From contig JAKTTS010000083.1 of assembly GCA_030560485.1 (NCBI GenBank), positions 1-40,084 of the forward strand: 40,084 nucleotides of DNA. The letters are read 5' to 3'. The notes under the pieces are model-generated. The model did no database searches, had not been told where the DNA came from, and saw only the letters and a program-made list of their open reading frames with translations. Source of the stretch: Ascoidea tarda (nom. inval.) (lineage: Eukaryota; Ascomycota; Saccharomycetes; Ascoideales; Ascoideaceae). Shown in pieces: positions 1 to 11,081 of this stretch (its first letter is position 1; each line of letters starts with the position of its first letter). A program made the position numbers and the translations under genes.

Positions 1-2107
1 AAAAATTGTTAAAAATTAAATAAATTCCGTTAAATTCGATAAAATTCGATAAAATTAAATAGAAATTAATAAAAGTAGACTAATCGTCAAATATTGTTGA
101 TTTGTTTCTCATTTTATTTTTTCTTATGTAACTACTTGAATACCTTTAAAACTAATTAGTGAACCAGTGAATTAGTAAAGTAATAAACTAGTATGATAGT
201 AGAGTAGTATTATTATAAACTTTAAGAAAAGCTGTGTACAAGTGATGCAAATGTAGGAGTTCAGGACATCATCATTAATTGAAAAAATTAATAAATTAAT
301 AAATAAATTAATTAAATAATTAAATAATTAAATAATCATTTTTTTTATCCATTTTAAGAGAAAAATTGAAGCTAAACGCAGAATTTGAAATAATAATATC
401 GTTCTAAAAAGTTATTATCATTAATATTAATTGTTAAGCATCAAATTTGAAAACAACATGCTAAAAATATATGTTTGCAACAATTATTGTAAAATATTAT
501 AAAATGATTTGCATGTGTAAACAAAATACAAAACGAAATATGAATTAACCTGAAATTATAAGTGAAATAGTTAAAAATTATAAAAATAACTAGTTCGTAA
601 AAAGTAAGTTAAAGTTCAAGACATTGAAAACAAGAAAGCAAAATAAATAAGCCAAAAAAAAAGCCAAAAAACAAAAAGAAATAGAAACAAGACATAAGAG
701 AAACACAGAAATTAAAATAATCTGTTTGTAAAATTGGAATTGATAAGAGAGAAATAAATCCAAAAAAATGGAATAATATCTAAAATTTGGAGTTGCTATA
801 ACGAATAAAACTTGTCGAAATCTTGAATCAAAGGGAAAAGCGACTACATTCTTTGGAGTTCATACACCCAAATATATCAACATTTAATAGGTCCATTTAG
901 AAAAAATGTAACAATAGAAAAGATCATTAGGTTTGTTTGTTGGTTACTCCAAGTAATTAAGATGAAATTAGGTTTAAGAGAAGTTTTTTTGGAGCCATCA
1001 ACATTTATCTTGTTCTTGGTGATGGTGGATAAAGAAGAGCAAAATAGTAAAATGAATAAAAACGAGCCAAAAAAAAGCAGATCCACCAATCAGTAATTAG
1101 AACCATTTACAATAGGGATGCAGAGATCTTCACAAGATTGATGGAAGCTCCCAAAGCGGGATTTTCCAACGCAAAATTGCAGAGCACGTACTCTAGTCAC
1201 GTTTGAGCCCACGAAAGTGGGAAAGCATAGCCGCGTGTTGTTATGTATGGAACATCAGGCAGCGCCCAGCTGAGGAACCCTGTGAAATGCGGACAGACAC
1301 TTCAGATGGATTTCTAATATTAGCCGCCAAAGCACCAGTGGCAACAGTTGCTGAAAAGAGCAATTTTGGTTGGAATGGGACTGCTGCTGGCGTGCCGACC
1401 AATCAGAGCCGTGCTAGTCGCTTTGTTCCAGGTGTGTGGGTGAAAAGGGCAGAGGAGGTATTGAAAACTGCGGTTTCAATTCAAGCTTGATGAATTGGTC
1501 CTTTATTCCATGTAGCAGTGAGATCTAGTGACATCACTTGGAACTTTAGATATTTACTGTTTAGCGGAACGCTTTCGAGTTAAGTTGGAGAGAGTAGAAA
1601 AGAGTGTAAAAAAGCAAGAGAAGCAACAAAAAAAAGATCGGAAATTGAAATCTAGGTGTTGGGACATTGAGTCTCCATTTGCCACTGCAAAGGATAAGGT
1701 AAGACATAAATAAACAAAAATAAAACTTACTTTAGAACAAAATAAAAAAAGCAAACAGTGATTATTTTTTGATATTTTCTGCGCTTCTATTGGCCAATTT
1801 TGATGTGTCAAATAATATTTATTATCTACAGCATACAATTTCACTTTTCAATTTTTGTTTTGCTACAGTATCTGATTTTGTAAATGTTTAGTTTCTACAA
1901 TTGTTGCAATTAAAATCTTGAAGATGCCTACACTTCCGCTGGTTTGAACTTTTATTTGTAAAAATAAACTCATTAATGCTCAATTTGAAAGCAGGTTTTT
2001 AGATTTTGATAGATTTTGCTTTAGATAGTAAATAATATTGGACCAAATTATTTCTAGTAATTTATAGCCATGATTTTTTTCTTCGTCTTGAGTCTTTGGG
2101 GACTTTT

Positions 2108-2153
2108 CATATTTTTGATATTTTTGATATTTTTGATATTTTTGATATTTTTG
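2108..2153. repeat. 9-bp minisatellite (ATATTTTTG)n
   Basis: About five consecutive copies of a 9-bp unit, followed by related AGATTCTTT-type units to about 2188. It lies in non-coding DNA and looks like a simple slippage repeat. Confidence 0.85.
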
Positions 2154-3709
2154 ACGCTTTAGATTTTTTAGATTCTTTAGATTCTTTTCCATTTTTTCAG
2201 ATGTTGCACTTTTAAGACATTTTTTGGTTTAATATTTGATCTATTTCTCTTTTTATATTTTTTCAATTTAACACAAATAAAACAAAAAAGTAAACTCAAT
2301 TGTTTGATAATCATCACTACCCCGGAATATTTTATAGTTATAATAATTTTATTGCTAATGGTCATATTAAAAATACTTGAAATTCAATGAATTGATTAAT
2401 AAAGCAATCAGTTAATTAATAATTAAACTAATCGTTATTTTAACCAATTCAAATATAATATCTTGAAATAAAAATAAAAATCAAAATAAGAATCAAAATA
2501 GAAATCAAAATAACTTTTCCTATTGACCTTATTTATAAATAAATAGATAGAAAGAATATATTCATTATTATTAAAACAAAACAAAGTGTTAAACAACAGA
2601 AAACACAATTATGTTTGGTTTTTTCTATTTTCTATTTCTTCAAATTGAAAATCTCAGTATCTTCAGTATACCTCCAATATTCAATGTTTTTCTTTATGTC
2701 CTTCGATTTGATTTACCCGCAAATTAAAGTTTTTAGTGTACTGTGCTTGATTAAATAAGGTATCAAACAAATTTAAAGTTCCTGGTGGTTTTGTTAGAAG
2801 AAAAAAGTAATTGCACGAAACCGCCAACCAAATAACTTTACCCAGCTTCTGTAGATGGTAGGCTGGATTTCTTTGTAACCTGGGTATTGAAATAGAAGTC
2901 CTGTCACTGCTCTTGCTACTTTGAGAAGATGAAACCAGTTGGTATCAGCCTTTATCTTGGAACCCACTCCAGTGTCCCAGCATCCTTTGCTGGCATGTCG
3001 TAATTCAGCAATTCCACCAGCTTTCCAGAGCCTGAAACTAGACAGGTATTATTCTATCGGGAAGACACCTCACAGCCAGAAGAAAGCCTCATTTACCTGG
3101 GCAGGCCAACGGCATGACAGCATTGGTGGAGGCGGCAGACTAAGCTGGAGGAGCTGGATCTGCTGCGTTGCCAGGCTCCCACTAACGCCACATCAGGAAC
3201 AAAAATCCCTGCTACACGTGAAATGAACTGTTTGTGCCACTGCAACGGGGAAGTGCTATGCACACTGAGTTGTGATAATGCACCATATACGCACATCATA
3301 GTATCCGCAAACATGGAACTCTGACTGTCATCAGATGTACACACACGCGCAATATGCAGAATTATGGCCGATACCACTGACCTGGAATTTCATCCCACTG
3401 CCCTCCAGCTGAGGAGTTTCACTGGAGGATCATGGTCGAGTTGTGTTGCAACTGTTATAATAAACTTATGTTTATCTGTGTTTGATCGCCTTTGGCTTCA
3501 TAATGAAATAGTCATCCCTAAAATCCCTTCCTAATAATCCCTCTAGTATCAAATCTCTCTTCCACTTCGCTTCCACTTGGTGATTTTACTACGCGGGCCG
3601 ATTGTGTTAATTTTTCGTGTTTACTTCATTTAGCTTTTCCTAATCATTTCATTTCAATATTATTGAAATATCATTTTATTTCAATATCTTTCCTTGATAT
3701 TCTCTACCG

Positions 3710-3749
3710 ATATCCATGAAATATCCATGAAATATTTATGAAATATTCC
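3710..3749. repeat. 11-bp tandem repeat just upstream of the MMS22-like ATG
   Basis: Units ATATCCATGAA, ATATCCATGAA and ATATTTATGAA plus a partial fourth copy, at an exact 11-bp period, ending 33 bp before the start codon at 3783. A pyrimidine run ending in CAG (3751-3760) follows directly and looks like a 3' splice site, but no matching 5' site or branch point was found. The repeat may be part of the promoter or 5' UTR. Confidence 0.75.
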
Positions 3750-3782
3750 TTTTTTTTCAGTTAATGTGAATTTCAATTGGTA

Positions 3783-6700
3783 ATGAATAATATTATTAAT
3801 CCTATTAATAATATAGACAGCTTGGATAATAATTATAATAACTCACTTCATTATACAAATTTCAATGATATTAACCTTGATATAGTCTCGGATTCAGATT
3901 TTGATTATGACAACGATATTGAAAATACCCTATTAACCAATTCAAATGATCTAATTAATAACTCAGATTACAAAGCATTTGTCAAATTTTTATTAAATCA
4001 CTACATTAACAATTCAAAAACTTTTGAAATCCGTTTCTCAAAAACCGATGAGCATCTTAAAAGAAAAAATAAATTTTATATTAACTATAAGAATTTATTA
4101 TTAAATGCTCAAAAAAATGCTTGGATTATATTCAATAATCAGGAGAACCAGAATTATTCAAATTCTCAATACCTAAATGATCAAGTTGATCTATATTTCA
4201 ACAATCAAACTCGCAATCAAACTCGCAATCAAATTCACAATCAAAACCAAAACTCAATAAAAAATCCTTCTCAACCTGAAAGTCAAAATGATTTGGCAAA
4301 ATTAGAAACTCAATTGAATTTCAAAAAAATCTTTACAAATACCACTAATACAGAAAATGAAATCATGGATCAATCTACAATTGATAACTCTAAGGTTGAT
4401 CAAGATTTCGAATTCGTATCAATTCAAAATAATTTAAATACTTCAAATAATTCAAATAGTTTTAACCAAAACTCAATCACAAAAAGATTAAGACAAAGAA
4501 AACCAATCCAAATACTACCTTATTCATTGGAATCCAAACAATATACTACCCAAATTGAAGGAGACAAAGAAAAAGCAAGATTATTTGAAATTGCTGTTAA
4601 CGATTTTGATCCTTCTAATATAGAAAAATTAAGAATAGATTTACAAAAAAATGAACAATTGATTGCTGAAAAAAAGAAAAACTTAATACAAAAAAGAAAA
4701 ATCGATTTTCTCTTTAAAAGACAAAAAAAATTAAAAAAAAATTTCAATCTATACCTTCAAGATTCTGACCAAGATTCAAATCCATCTGACGAAGATTTAA
4801 ATCAAGAATTCAATCAAGTTTCAAATAATCTCAATGAAATAACACAAGAAATGAATTCTAAAGAAAATAAATCAAAATCAAAATCGAAAAGATTAAAAAC
4901 TTTTTATAAACAATTGGACCAAATCAATTATGATGAAAACTTAAAGTTTGCAAATAAAAGATTGAAATTACCAAACATATTTTCAGATTCTGACTCAAAT
5001 TCTGACTCAAATTCGGATTTGGAATCATTTATTTCTTCTCAAATCTCAAATTCTAACATAAACTCAGGCTCTGATTCTAATTTAAATCCAGAGTCTTATA
5101 TAACCCCTCAAAACAACTCATCCTTTGATATTCAAAATAATGGAAATGCTATGCTATCTTCCAACAATTTTACCAATAATCAAAATTACTTAGTTTACAG
5201 TGATTCCGATATTTACAGTCACTCTGACGGTTATGATTTTTCTGATGATAACGATATTTCTGACATTAAAAATACAAACAGAATCGAAAATAATATCAGT
5301 AATGATCATAGTGATTATTCTGATAAAGATAATCACGAGCTTCCCACTCTAGAAGAACTCAAATTGTCTTATTTAAATGATGATTTGTTTTCAAATGTAC
5401 CAAACAACACACACAAAATTGACTATGCCGGTAAAAATTTTCAGAATATAAAAGCCTCAAATTTAGATTTACAATCATATCCAAGCTCAGATGATGATCA
5501 TGGTTATACTTATAATAATTCTCTTGCCGATCTCACCAAAAGTAATAAGTTGCCAGTAAGCAACTGTAAAATTATGGATGATCGGAAAGATGAGGTATCT
5601 GTTTCATCTCACATAATTACAAATTATTTACTATCTTCTCGTAAAAGAAAAATTTCTTCCAAAAAATTAAGGTCTAAGATTAATGCTGCAAAACATGTTT
5701 TACCCAAATCATATTGGAGGTTGCACCAATTTAATAATGTACCCAAATCTTCTGCTTCAAAAGTGAAACAAAAAGTTTTAGAAAGACCGAAGAGAAAAGG
5801 ATTGCCAGAAAAAAAATTTTCAAAATTAAATATCAACAGTAATCCAGCCGGAAATTTACAAAAGGAATTTGCATATCATACTCAATCACTTTCCAACACA
5901 ACTGCTTTTGATGATTTAAATATTGGAACTAACAATAATTCAGATAGGGCTGATCGTGTTTACAATGAAAAAACAAATGATTATTATGAAATCAATAATA
6001 ATCGACATATAAATCATAAAACTGATACAAACCAAACATCGCCTTTAGATAAATTTTTTGATTTCAGTTCTAAAGTTTCCATCAACAAATTTACAAATGA
6101 TAATTCTCAATTTGATGATTTTAATGATGATATCAGTATTATTAGCGTTAATAAAATTAAGGATAAGACTGTTGAGAATGAAAAAAATTTGACCAGCTTA
6201 CACAAACCAAAACCATCAATAACTGGTGGCAGAAAGAGACACACACATAGCACGATATCAAATAATATAATCCCCCAAAAAAGAACAACATTCACATCAC
6301 ACTTTAACCAGTCTTCAGTTCGCGAAAAAAGTTTTGAAATTAAGCATTTTCAATCAATTTTGAATAGGAAAAAGGCAAAAAATCACCACCAAAATCAAAA
6401 TCAAACCCCCTATAAAAATCAAACCATTCATAATGCACTGGAGATCATTTATGATCATTTTGCTGAACCTCAGTTTTACCCTAGACAAATTGAAGCCCCA
6501 AGTGGAAAGTTCACTGCTGTGCGACTGAAGAAAGCAGTACAGTTCAATAATATTGATGATAATAATGACTATGACATTACGGAAATATTTTCAACCCTAT
6601 CATTATTTCAGAGTTTCAGCAATGCTATAATTGAGGATGATAGTATCTCTATTGATTTCATAAAAGAAATGGTATTTTTTGAAAAAATAAAAATTAAAAG

Positions 6701-9700
6701 CACAAGTTTTTTAAACCAAAGTCTAGTAAAAAATATTATGGATATTAAAAACTTTCAACAGTTTGATGACAATAACGGTTTTGATTTTATAAGTTCTTCC
6801 GACGAAACTTTCAATAAAATCTTATTTTTATATCGATCTGTTGGTAGCCTTTTTGAAAACGATTCAAATTCTTTTCAGGAAATATACAATAACTTCCAGA
6901 AAATCTTGAAATTTGTTTTGAAGTTAAAAGTTGATTATCTATTTGATTCAAATTTCATTCAGTTGCAAAGGAAAACTCATAAAATTTTAAAATCCTTAGA
7001 AAGTTTTATAATATATTTTAAAATTGTTATAAAAAATTATTCTTCATATCAGAGAAAGATTTGCAAATATTTTATAATTTATGCATTTTCAAACTTGTTC
7101 TTGGTTCTTTGGGCATTGTATCAAATATATTACGTTGTTACAACATATAATAATAATGAAAATACATTGGCATCTAATACAATGAAAGTTCAATTTATGG
7201 AATTATTTAATAAACTTACAAGATCACTCTCAGAATGGTTTTTTAAGTTTTCTTTTGAAAATTGCAATCCCTCCAGTTTATTCATGCTTTTATCTAATGA
7301 AAATAACTTTTCTACTCCAATATATGACTGCTTTTATTTATCCAAATGGACTTTGCAAAATTTATTTACTTATAAATTCATTAATGGGCTTGAAAATTTA
7401 GAATTTTTTAAACTTTTTAATTTTTTCTTAAAGGATGTCGTTAAATTGGAAAATATAACAAAATTGTTTCAATTTTTGTATCTTTTTATTTTTATTGACA
7501 CGGGTGATCAGCAAAAAATCACTTTGGATGATTTTTGGCAACTTACAAATGACATATCGACATATTTAATTCATTATTATCGTGAAAGCAACAGTGAAGA
7601 TAGATTTATTTTTCACAACTATAGATTGTTATTTTCGCATACTGTTAATTTAATAGTTGATTTTAAAATCGTTCCCAACAAAAAAATTGTTCGGTCACTT
7701 TTTAATATTTTAAAGTCAATCGAGTTTAAGTCGGGCGATGATGAAAAGTTGAATTTGAAAATAGTTGAATATCAAGATAACCACTTTTTTAGTTCAAAAC
7801 TACGGCCTAACTACAGTTTCATTACAATATTTATTAAAACTTTATTAAGATTTCATGCCCACAATGAATTCAAAATAACCAGGAATTTGGTTCAATTTCT
7901 TGAGCCTTCAGTCAATATCATAAAAGATAACGATATCAATAAAGATAATTTCGGAAATATAATAGTAAAAAAGTTGGTGCAAAATAATATAAATAGAATC
8001 AACATATATCTTATTCTTTCTTTTATATCAAATATTGATTATTCAAAGCAAATAATTTATTTGACGGAAAGGTTATCTTCAAATGAGAATGATTTGCAAT
8101 TACTATATAAGTGTTTATTCTCATTGGTTAATTTTGTTGAAATTAGACTTTTTACACAGCCAAAACAAAAGATAAAAGTAGATATTTTTCATTTGGTTCT
8201 TTCAAGGATGATCAGAAGTATTGGAGAAGCACGAAAGGAAACATTGTTATTACGGCAATTTTCTAATATTTTAATAGAATTTCTTTACAAGCTTTCTGAA
8301 TTTTTGCAGTTAATGACAGACGACCAAAATATGCTTGAAATATTTTTTAATGTGATACCTTTGTTTTTTCGTCTTCCTTTATTTGAATTCTCTTGCTTTT
8401 CATCTTTTATTTCTCAGTTTTCAAAGACTCTTTGTTTTGTTATATCCAGAACTAGAAAACTTTATAAAGATATGAATTATTTTAGTTTAAATTATTTAGA
8501 AGAAAATAATAGTATTTTCTATTATGCAAAAAAATTTGAAAAAGAAATATTTAATCCTATTCGTCATTTGTTGCAAAAATATTTTAAAAATGCATTAAAT
8601 TCTCAAAATTTCTTTTTAAACAATAGGTTTGTTTCTGATATTGAAAAAATGATAGATAACTTTGCGGAAATTTGCAGATTATTAGTTGATTTGAATTTAA
8701 ATAACTGGGATTCTCTAATAAATATTACTTGGCCTGAATTATTTTTAAACTCTTCTATGGTTTCAGGCTCAAATTCGTTCTACACTCTTTCAGATATTAG
8801 AAATCATTTTGAGATATTTTGGCTTTTTAATATATTTAGAGATAATTTTTGGTATGATTCAAAAATGGAGTATTATATCTTATTATGTATTTTTTGCAAT
8901 ATAGTTAGCCTGAAATCAGTTATTTGTTTTAATTTTTTCAAAATGATCAAGAAAAATGACAATGCATACAGATTAACTAAATTATCATTGAAAAAAGAGT
9001 TATTTTGGCAAGAGATGGACTATGAAAGTTTTAAAATTAGAAGATTGGATATAGTGATCAATTTATTGACAAACATTATTTCGAGTCAATATCAAGATGG
9101 GGAAAAGGTAATTAAAGAATTTATGAGAAGTCTTCGGATTGAATATTTTAGACGAAAAGAAGAAGGAATAAATTTTGAATGGTTTCAAAATTTTGTAAAG
9201 GAAGTACTAAAATTTTTGAATTCCTGTTCTTTAATTTTTAAACCTACTAATAATATATTATACACGTACTTTAAAACTTTGGACTATCACTATTTGATGG
9301 AAGAACTCAATTTAAGTTTTAAGAATGAAGAGTTTGAAAATAGTTTAAGATATAAAATTTATTCAATTGAAATTGAGAACTCCACAGTTACTATTCAAAA
9401 TATATTTATTGACCAACTTTTAAGGAAAGAACTGAACTTATTCAATGAAGAGGTGTTAAAAATTTTGACGGATTCTTCAACAAAAGAGTTATTTATTGAT
9501 TTTTTAGTTAAGAAAGAGGGCTTAAATACTAATAATGGAAAAATGACGGGTTTTAAAAATTCACAAATTTACAAATTTGGATTACTTTTCTCTAGTTATA
9601 TTCAGATATGTTTAACGAATTCCGAGACAAGTTCCATCAACAAAATTTGCTGGATATTACTTTCGAAGCTAAGTGAGTTGATAATTATGTTATTTGATAA

Positions 9701-10229
9701 TTTTTTTGTATTTGATCAATATGACATTATCATATTAGTGAAACTCATTTTAGAATTTGATGTATTATATGCTAACGAGTGGAGAAAAAATTCAACAATT
9801 TTTATTCCAGATGAAACAATTTTCTTATATTTTAGAGTCGGAACAATTAAAAACATCTTTACGATTATTACAAATATCAACGGTTTTTTATATTTGCAAG
9901 GAACAAAAGAATTTATTAAAATGTTGAAAAAAAACACCAGTTACTTAATTCAGCTTGAAAATTTTAAAAACAACAGCAATAAAATCAATTATAGCAATAG
10001 ATCTAGCAATACTAGAGAGCATTTATGTAATCAAAATTTGATATTCTTATTAAAGAAAAACTTGGATTTTGATATTCAGATTTTTTATAAGCAAAACATT
10101 GATCTAAGCAAAGAAGAACTTCAAGAGGATTTAAAATTGTGGCAGAATTTCATGTTTCAGTCTTTAGGAATCTGGGACACAAGTAAAATAAACGACCTCA
10201 AACAAATTGATTTTGGAATAATTTTTTAG
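3783..10229 (+). CDS. MMS22: Mus7/Mms22-family replication-repair protein
   Basis: A 2148-residue protein. The open frame extends two codons upstream only through a TTG, so the ATG at 3783 is taken as the start. Residues 1-900 are rich in Asn, Ser and Asp with basic patches. They contain a short block LRQRKPIQILPYSLE (about 235-250), resembling the N-terminal LRxR..Q..PYxLE block of fungal Mms22/Mus7, and VLPKSYWRLH (about 638-647), resembling a second conserved block. Residues about 1000-2148 are helical and rich in Phe, Leu, Lys and Asn, as expected for the alpha-helical C-terminal region. In yeasts Mms22 works with the Rtt101-Mms1 cullin ligase at damaged replication forks in the nucleus. 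The protein is longer than S. cerevisiae Mms22 (about 1450 residues), mostly through low-complexity sequence. The family call rests on recalled motifs; a different large helical nuclear protein remains possible. Confidence 0.66.
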   Translation: MNNIINPINNIDSLDNNYNNSLHYTNFNDINLDIVSDSDFDYDNDIENTLLTNSNDLINNSDYKAFVKFLLNHYINNSKTFEIRFSKTDEHLKRKNKFYINYKNLLLNAQKNAWIIFNNQENQNYSNSQYLNDQVDLYFNNQTRNQTRNQIHNQNQNSIKNPSQPESQNDLAKLETQLNFKKIFTNTTNTENEIMDQSTIDNSKVDQDFEFVSIQNNLNTSNNSNSFNQNSITKRLRQRKPIQILPYSLESKQYTTQIEGDKEKARLFEIAVNDFDPSNIEKLRIDLQKNEQLIAEKKKNLIQKRKIDFLFKRQKKLKKNFNLYLQDSDQDSNPSDEDLNQEFNQVSNNLNEITQEMNSKENKSKSKSKRLKTFYKQLDQINYDENLKFANKRLKLPNIFSDSDSNSDSNSDLESFISSQISNSNINSGSDSNLNPESYITPQNNSSFDIQNNGNAMLSSNNFTNNQNYLVYSDSDIYSHSDGYDFSDDNDISDIKNTNRIENNISNDHSDYSDKDNHELPTLEELKLSYLNDDLFSNVPNNTHKIDYAGKNFQNIKASNLDLQSYPSSDDDHGYTYNNSLADLTKSNKLPVSNCKIMDDRKDEVSVSSHIITNYLLSSRKRKISSKKLRSKINAAKHVLPKSYWRLHQFNNVPKSSASKVKQKVLERPKRKGLPEKKFSKLNINSNPAGNLQKEFAYHTQSLSNTTAFDDLNIGTNNNSDRADRVYNEKTNDYYEINNNRHINHKTDTNQTSPLDKFFDFSSKVSINKFTNDNSQFDDFNDDISIISVNKIKDKTVENEKNLTSLHKPKPSITGGRKRHTHSTISNNIIPQKRTTFTSHFNQSSVREKSFEIKHFQSILNRKKAKNHHQNQNQTPYKNQTIHNALEIIYDHFAEPQFYPRQIEAPSGKFTAVRLKKAVQFNNIDDNNDYDITEIFSTLSLFQSFSNAIIEDDSISIDFIKEMVFFEKIKIKSTSFLNQSLVKNIMDIKNFQQFDDNNGFDFISSSDETFNKILFLYRSVGSLFENDSNSFQEIYNNFQKILKFVLKLKVDYLFDSNFIQLQRKTHKILKSLESFIIYFKIVIKNYSSYQRKICKYFIIYAFSNLFLVLWALYQIYYVVTTYNNNENTLASNTMKVQFMELFNKLTRSLSEWFFKFSFENCNPSSLFMLLSNENNFSTPIYDCFYLSKWTLQNLFTYKFINGLENLEFFKLFNFFLKDVVKLENITKLFQFLYLFIFIDTGDQQKITLDDFWQLTNDISTYLIHYYRESNSEDRFIFHNYRLLFSHTVNLIVDFKIVPNKKIVRSLFNILKSIEFKSGDDEKLNLKIVEYQDNHFFSSKLRPNYSFITIFIKTLLRFHAHNEFKITRNLVQFLEPSVNIIKDNDINKDNFGNIIVKKLVQNNINRINIYLILSFISNIDYSKQIIYLTERLSSNENDLQLLYKCLFSLVNFVEIRLFTQPKQKIKVDIFHLVLSRMIRSIGEARKETLLLRQFSNILIEFLYKLSEFLQLMTDDQNMLEIFFNVIPLFFRLPLFEFSCFSSFISQFSKTLCFVISRTRKLYKDMNYFSLNYLEENNSIFYYAKKFEKEIFNPIRHLLQKYFKNALNSQNFFLNNRFVSDIEKMIDNFAEICRLLVDLNLNNWDSLINITWPELFLNSSMVSGSNSFYTLSDIRNHFEIFWLFNIFRDNFWYDSKMEYYILLCIFCNIVSLKSVICFNFFKMIKKNDNAYRLTKLSLKKELFWQEMDYESFKIRRLDIVINLLTNIISSQYQDGEKVIKEFMRSLRIEYFRRKEEGINFEWFQNFVKEVLKFLNSCSLIFKPTNNILYTYFKTLDYHYLMEELNLSFKNEEFENSLRYKIYSIEIENSTVTIQNIFIDQLLRKELNLFNEEVLKILTDSSTKELFIDFLVKKEGLNTNNGKMTGFKNSQIYKFGLLFSSYIQICLTNSETSSINKICWILLSKLSELIIMLFDNFFVFDQYDIIILVKLILEFDVLYANEWRKNSTIFIPDETIFLYFRVGTIKNIFTIITNINGFLYLQGTKEFIKMLKKNTSYLIQLENFKNNSNKINYSNRSSNTREHLCNQNLIFLLKKNLDFDIQIFYKQNIDLSKEELQEDLKLWQNFMFQSLGIWDTSKINDLKQIDFGIIF

Positions 10230-10602
10230 TATTAATAAGAATTTTTATATGTGATATCTTTACAAAACATATTCAGAGAATATTTTAGCAGGCACGCTTT
10301 TATTTATTTTTTCATCTTTTTCATTCTTTCATTTTTTTAATTTTATTTTGGAGCTGTACTATATCTTTAAGAGTTGTTTTATATGATCCCTTTTTTCCAA
10401 TTGTACGTGTATTTTAATTAGTTACACTTGATTTAGTTCTTCATATTTTATTTCCTTTTATATTTTTTATTCAATTATATTTAACTTATCACTTTCTCAC
10501 CTGTGATGTGTTTTATTTAAGGGTTTTTTGATTTGTGAAAGCTATTTTCTTTGTGCACATTGATCTGTGATAAATTATCCATCACCGACAGCTTTTCAAA
10601 AT

Positions 10603-10632
10603 GCTCAACAGCTCGCGATTGAGCTATAAATA
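10603..10632 (+). promoter_or_regulatory. dyad overlapping a TATA-like element
   Basis: GCTCAA (10603-10608) and TTGAGC (10619-10624) form a 6-bp inverted repeat that runs directly into TATAAATA (10625-10632). The position is inside a gap between convergent genes, so the box serves neither flanking coding region in an obvious way. Confidence 0.35.
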
Positions 10633-10736
10633 GGTAAAAAGTAAAAGAATGGTCAAGAATCAGATATTGATTGCAAGCAAGTGCTTAGAGATGTTGGATG
10701 AAGATATTAATTGAGCACATGTCGAATTACAATACG

Positions 10737-10750
10737 CATGCAGCTGCATG
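10737..10750. repeat. 14-bp perfect palindrome
   Basis: CATGCAGCTGCATG is a perfect dyad centred on CAGCTG, an E-box-type core. It could be a binding site for a dimeric factor. Confidence 0.7.
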
Positions 10751-10838
10751 TTAACTGGAATCGAGATCCATAGCAAACCGCTCACCAAACGATTGGGGAA
10801 ATTAAATATCACATCAAACAATCAGCACAGCCGTTGAA

Positions 10839-10859
10839 ACTGAGAATTTCATTCTCAGT
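10839..10859. repeat. 9-bp stem, 3-nt loop inverted repeat
   Basis: Arms ACTGAGAAT and ATTCTCAGT are exact reverse complements separated by TTC. As RNA this would be a tight hairpin. It lies about 210 bp downstream of the TATA-like box. No U-run follows. Confidence 0.75.
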
Positions 10860-11033
10860 GGGTATAACTTATTTTTCCATCCTTTCCTATTAAAATTTAA
10901 AACTTAGTGATAACTACCATTTTGAGTTAAGGTTTTAGTTCTTTGAAACTATAAAATTGAATTTGAGTAGAAATTAAAGTCCGTATACCAAGCACAGTAT
11001 TGTACATCAATCAGCCAAGCCCGCCATAACGGC

Positions 11034-11081
11034 CGAACATCTCTCGAACATCTTTCGAACATCTCTCGAAAACCACTCGAG
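11034..11081. repeat. 11-bp phased repeat array (CGAACATCTCT)
   Basis: Three copies of CGAACATCTCT or CGAACATCTTT in exact 11-bp register are followed by a diverged fourth (CGAAAACCACT) and a partial fifth beginning CGA. A period near one helical turn would place every CGAA on the same DNA face, as in arrays of regulator sites. Confidence 0.75.

Larger units (their letters stand above)
1..3782. other. gene-poor AT-rich region upstream of the MMS22-like gene
   Basis: No ATG-initiated reading frame of convincing length or composition is visible on either strand. The longest open frames start at TTG or GTG and show no recognisable motif. The sequence is mostly A/T homopolymer-like DNA with short tandem repeats. 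Two stretches are clearly richer in GC: about 1120-1560 and about 2830-3620. The second abuts the MMS22-like start and probably contains its promoter. The first has no gene assigned and could mark an undetected transcript. An ACGCG core at 3591-3595 resembles the MBF/MCB core found near replication and repair genes, but one short match is weak evidence. Confidence 0.6.

Noticed and set aside
1203-1490. 95-codon open frame in the GC-rich island
   Set aside because: It starts at TTG, has no recognisable motif, and its composition reflects the island rather than coding bias.
2830-3620. Possible structured RNA (SRP, RNase P or snRNA) in the GC-rich island before the MMS22-like gene
   Set aside because: No diagnostic motifs of these RNAs were found; a CCTCCAG/CTGGAGG stem near 3410-3437 alone is not enough.
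3751-3760. Pyrimidine run ending in CAG, like a 3' splice site, before the MMS22-like gene
   Set aside because: No matching GTATGT/GTAAGT donor or TACTAAC branch site was found; similar T-runs ending in CAG occur elsewhere (about 31190-31204).
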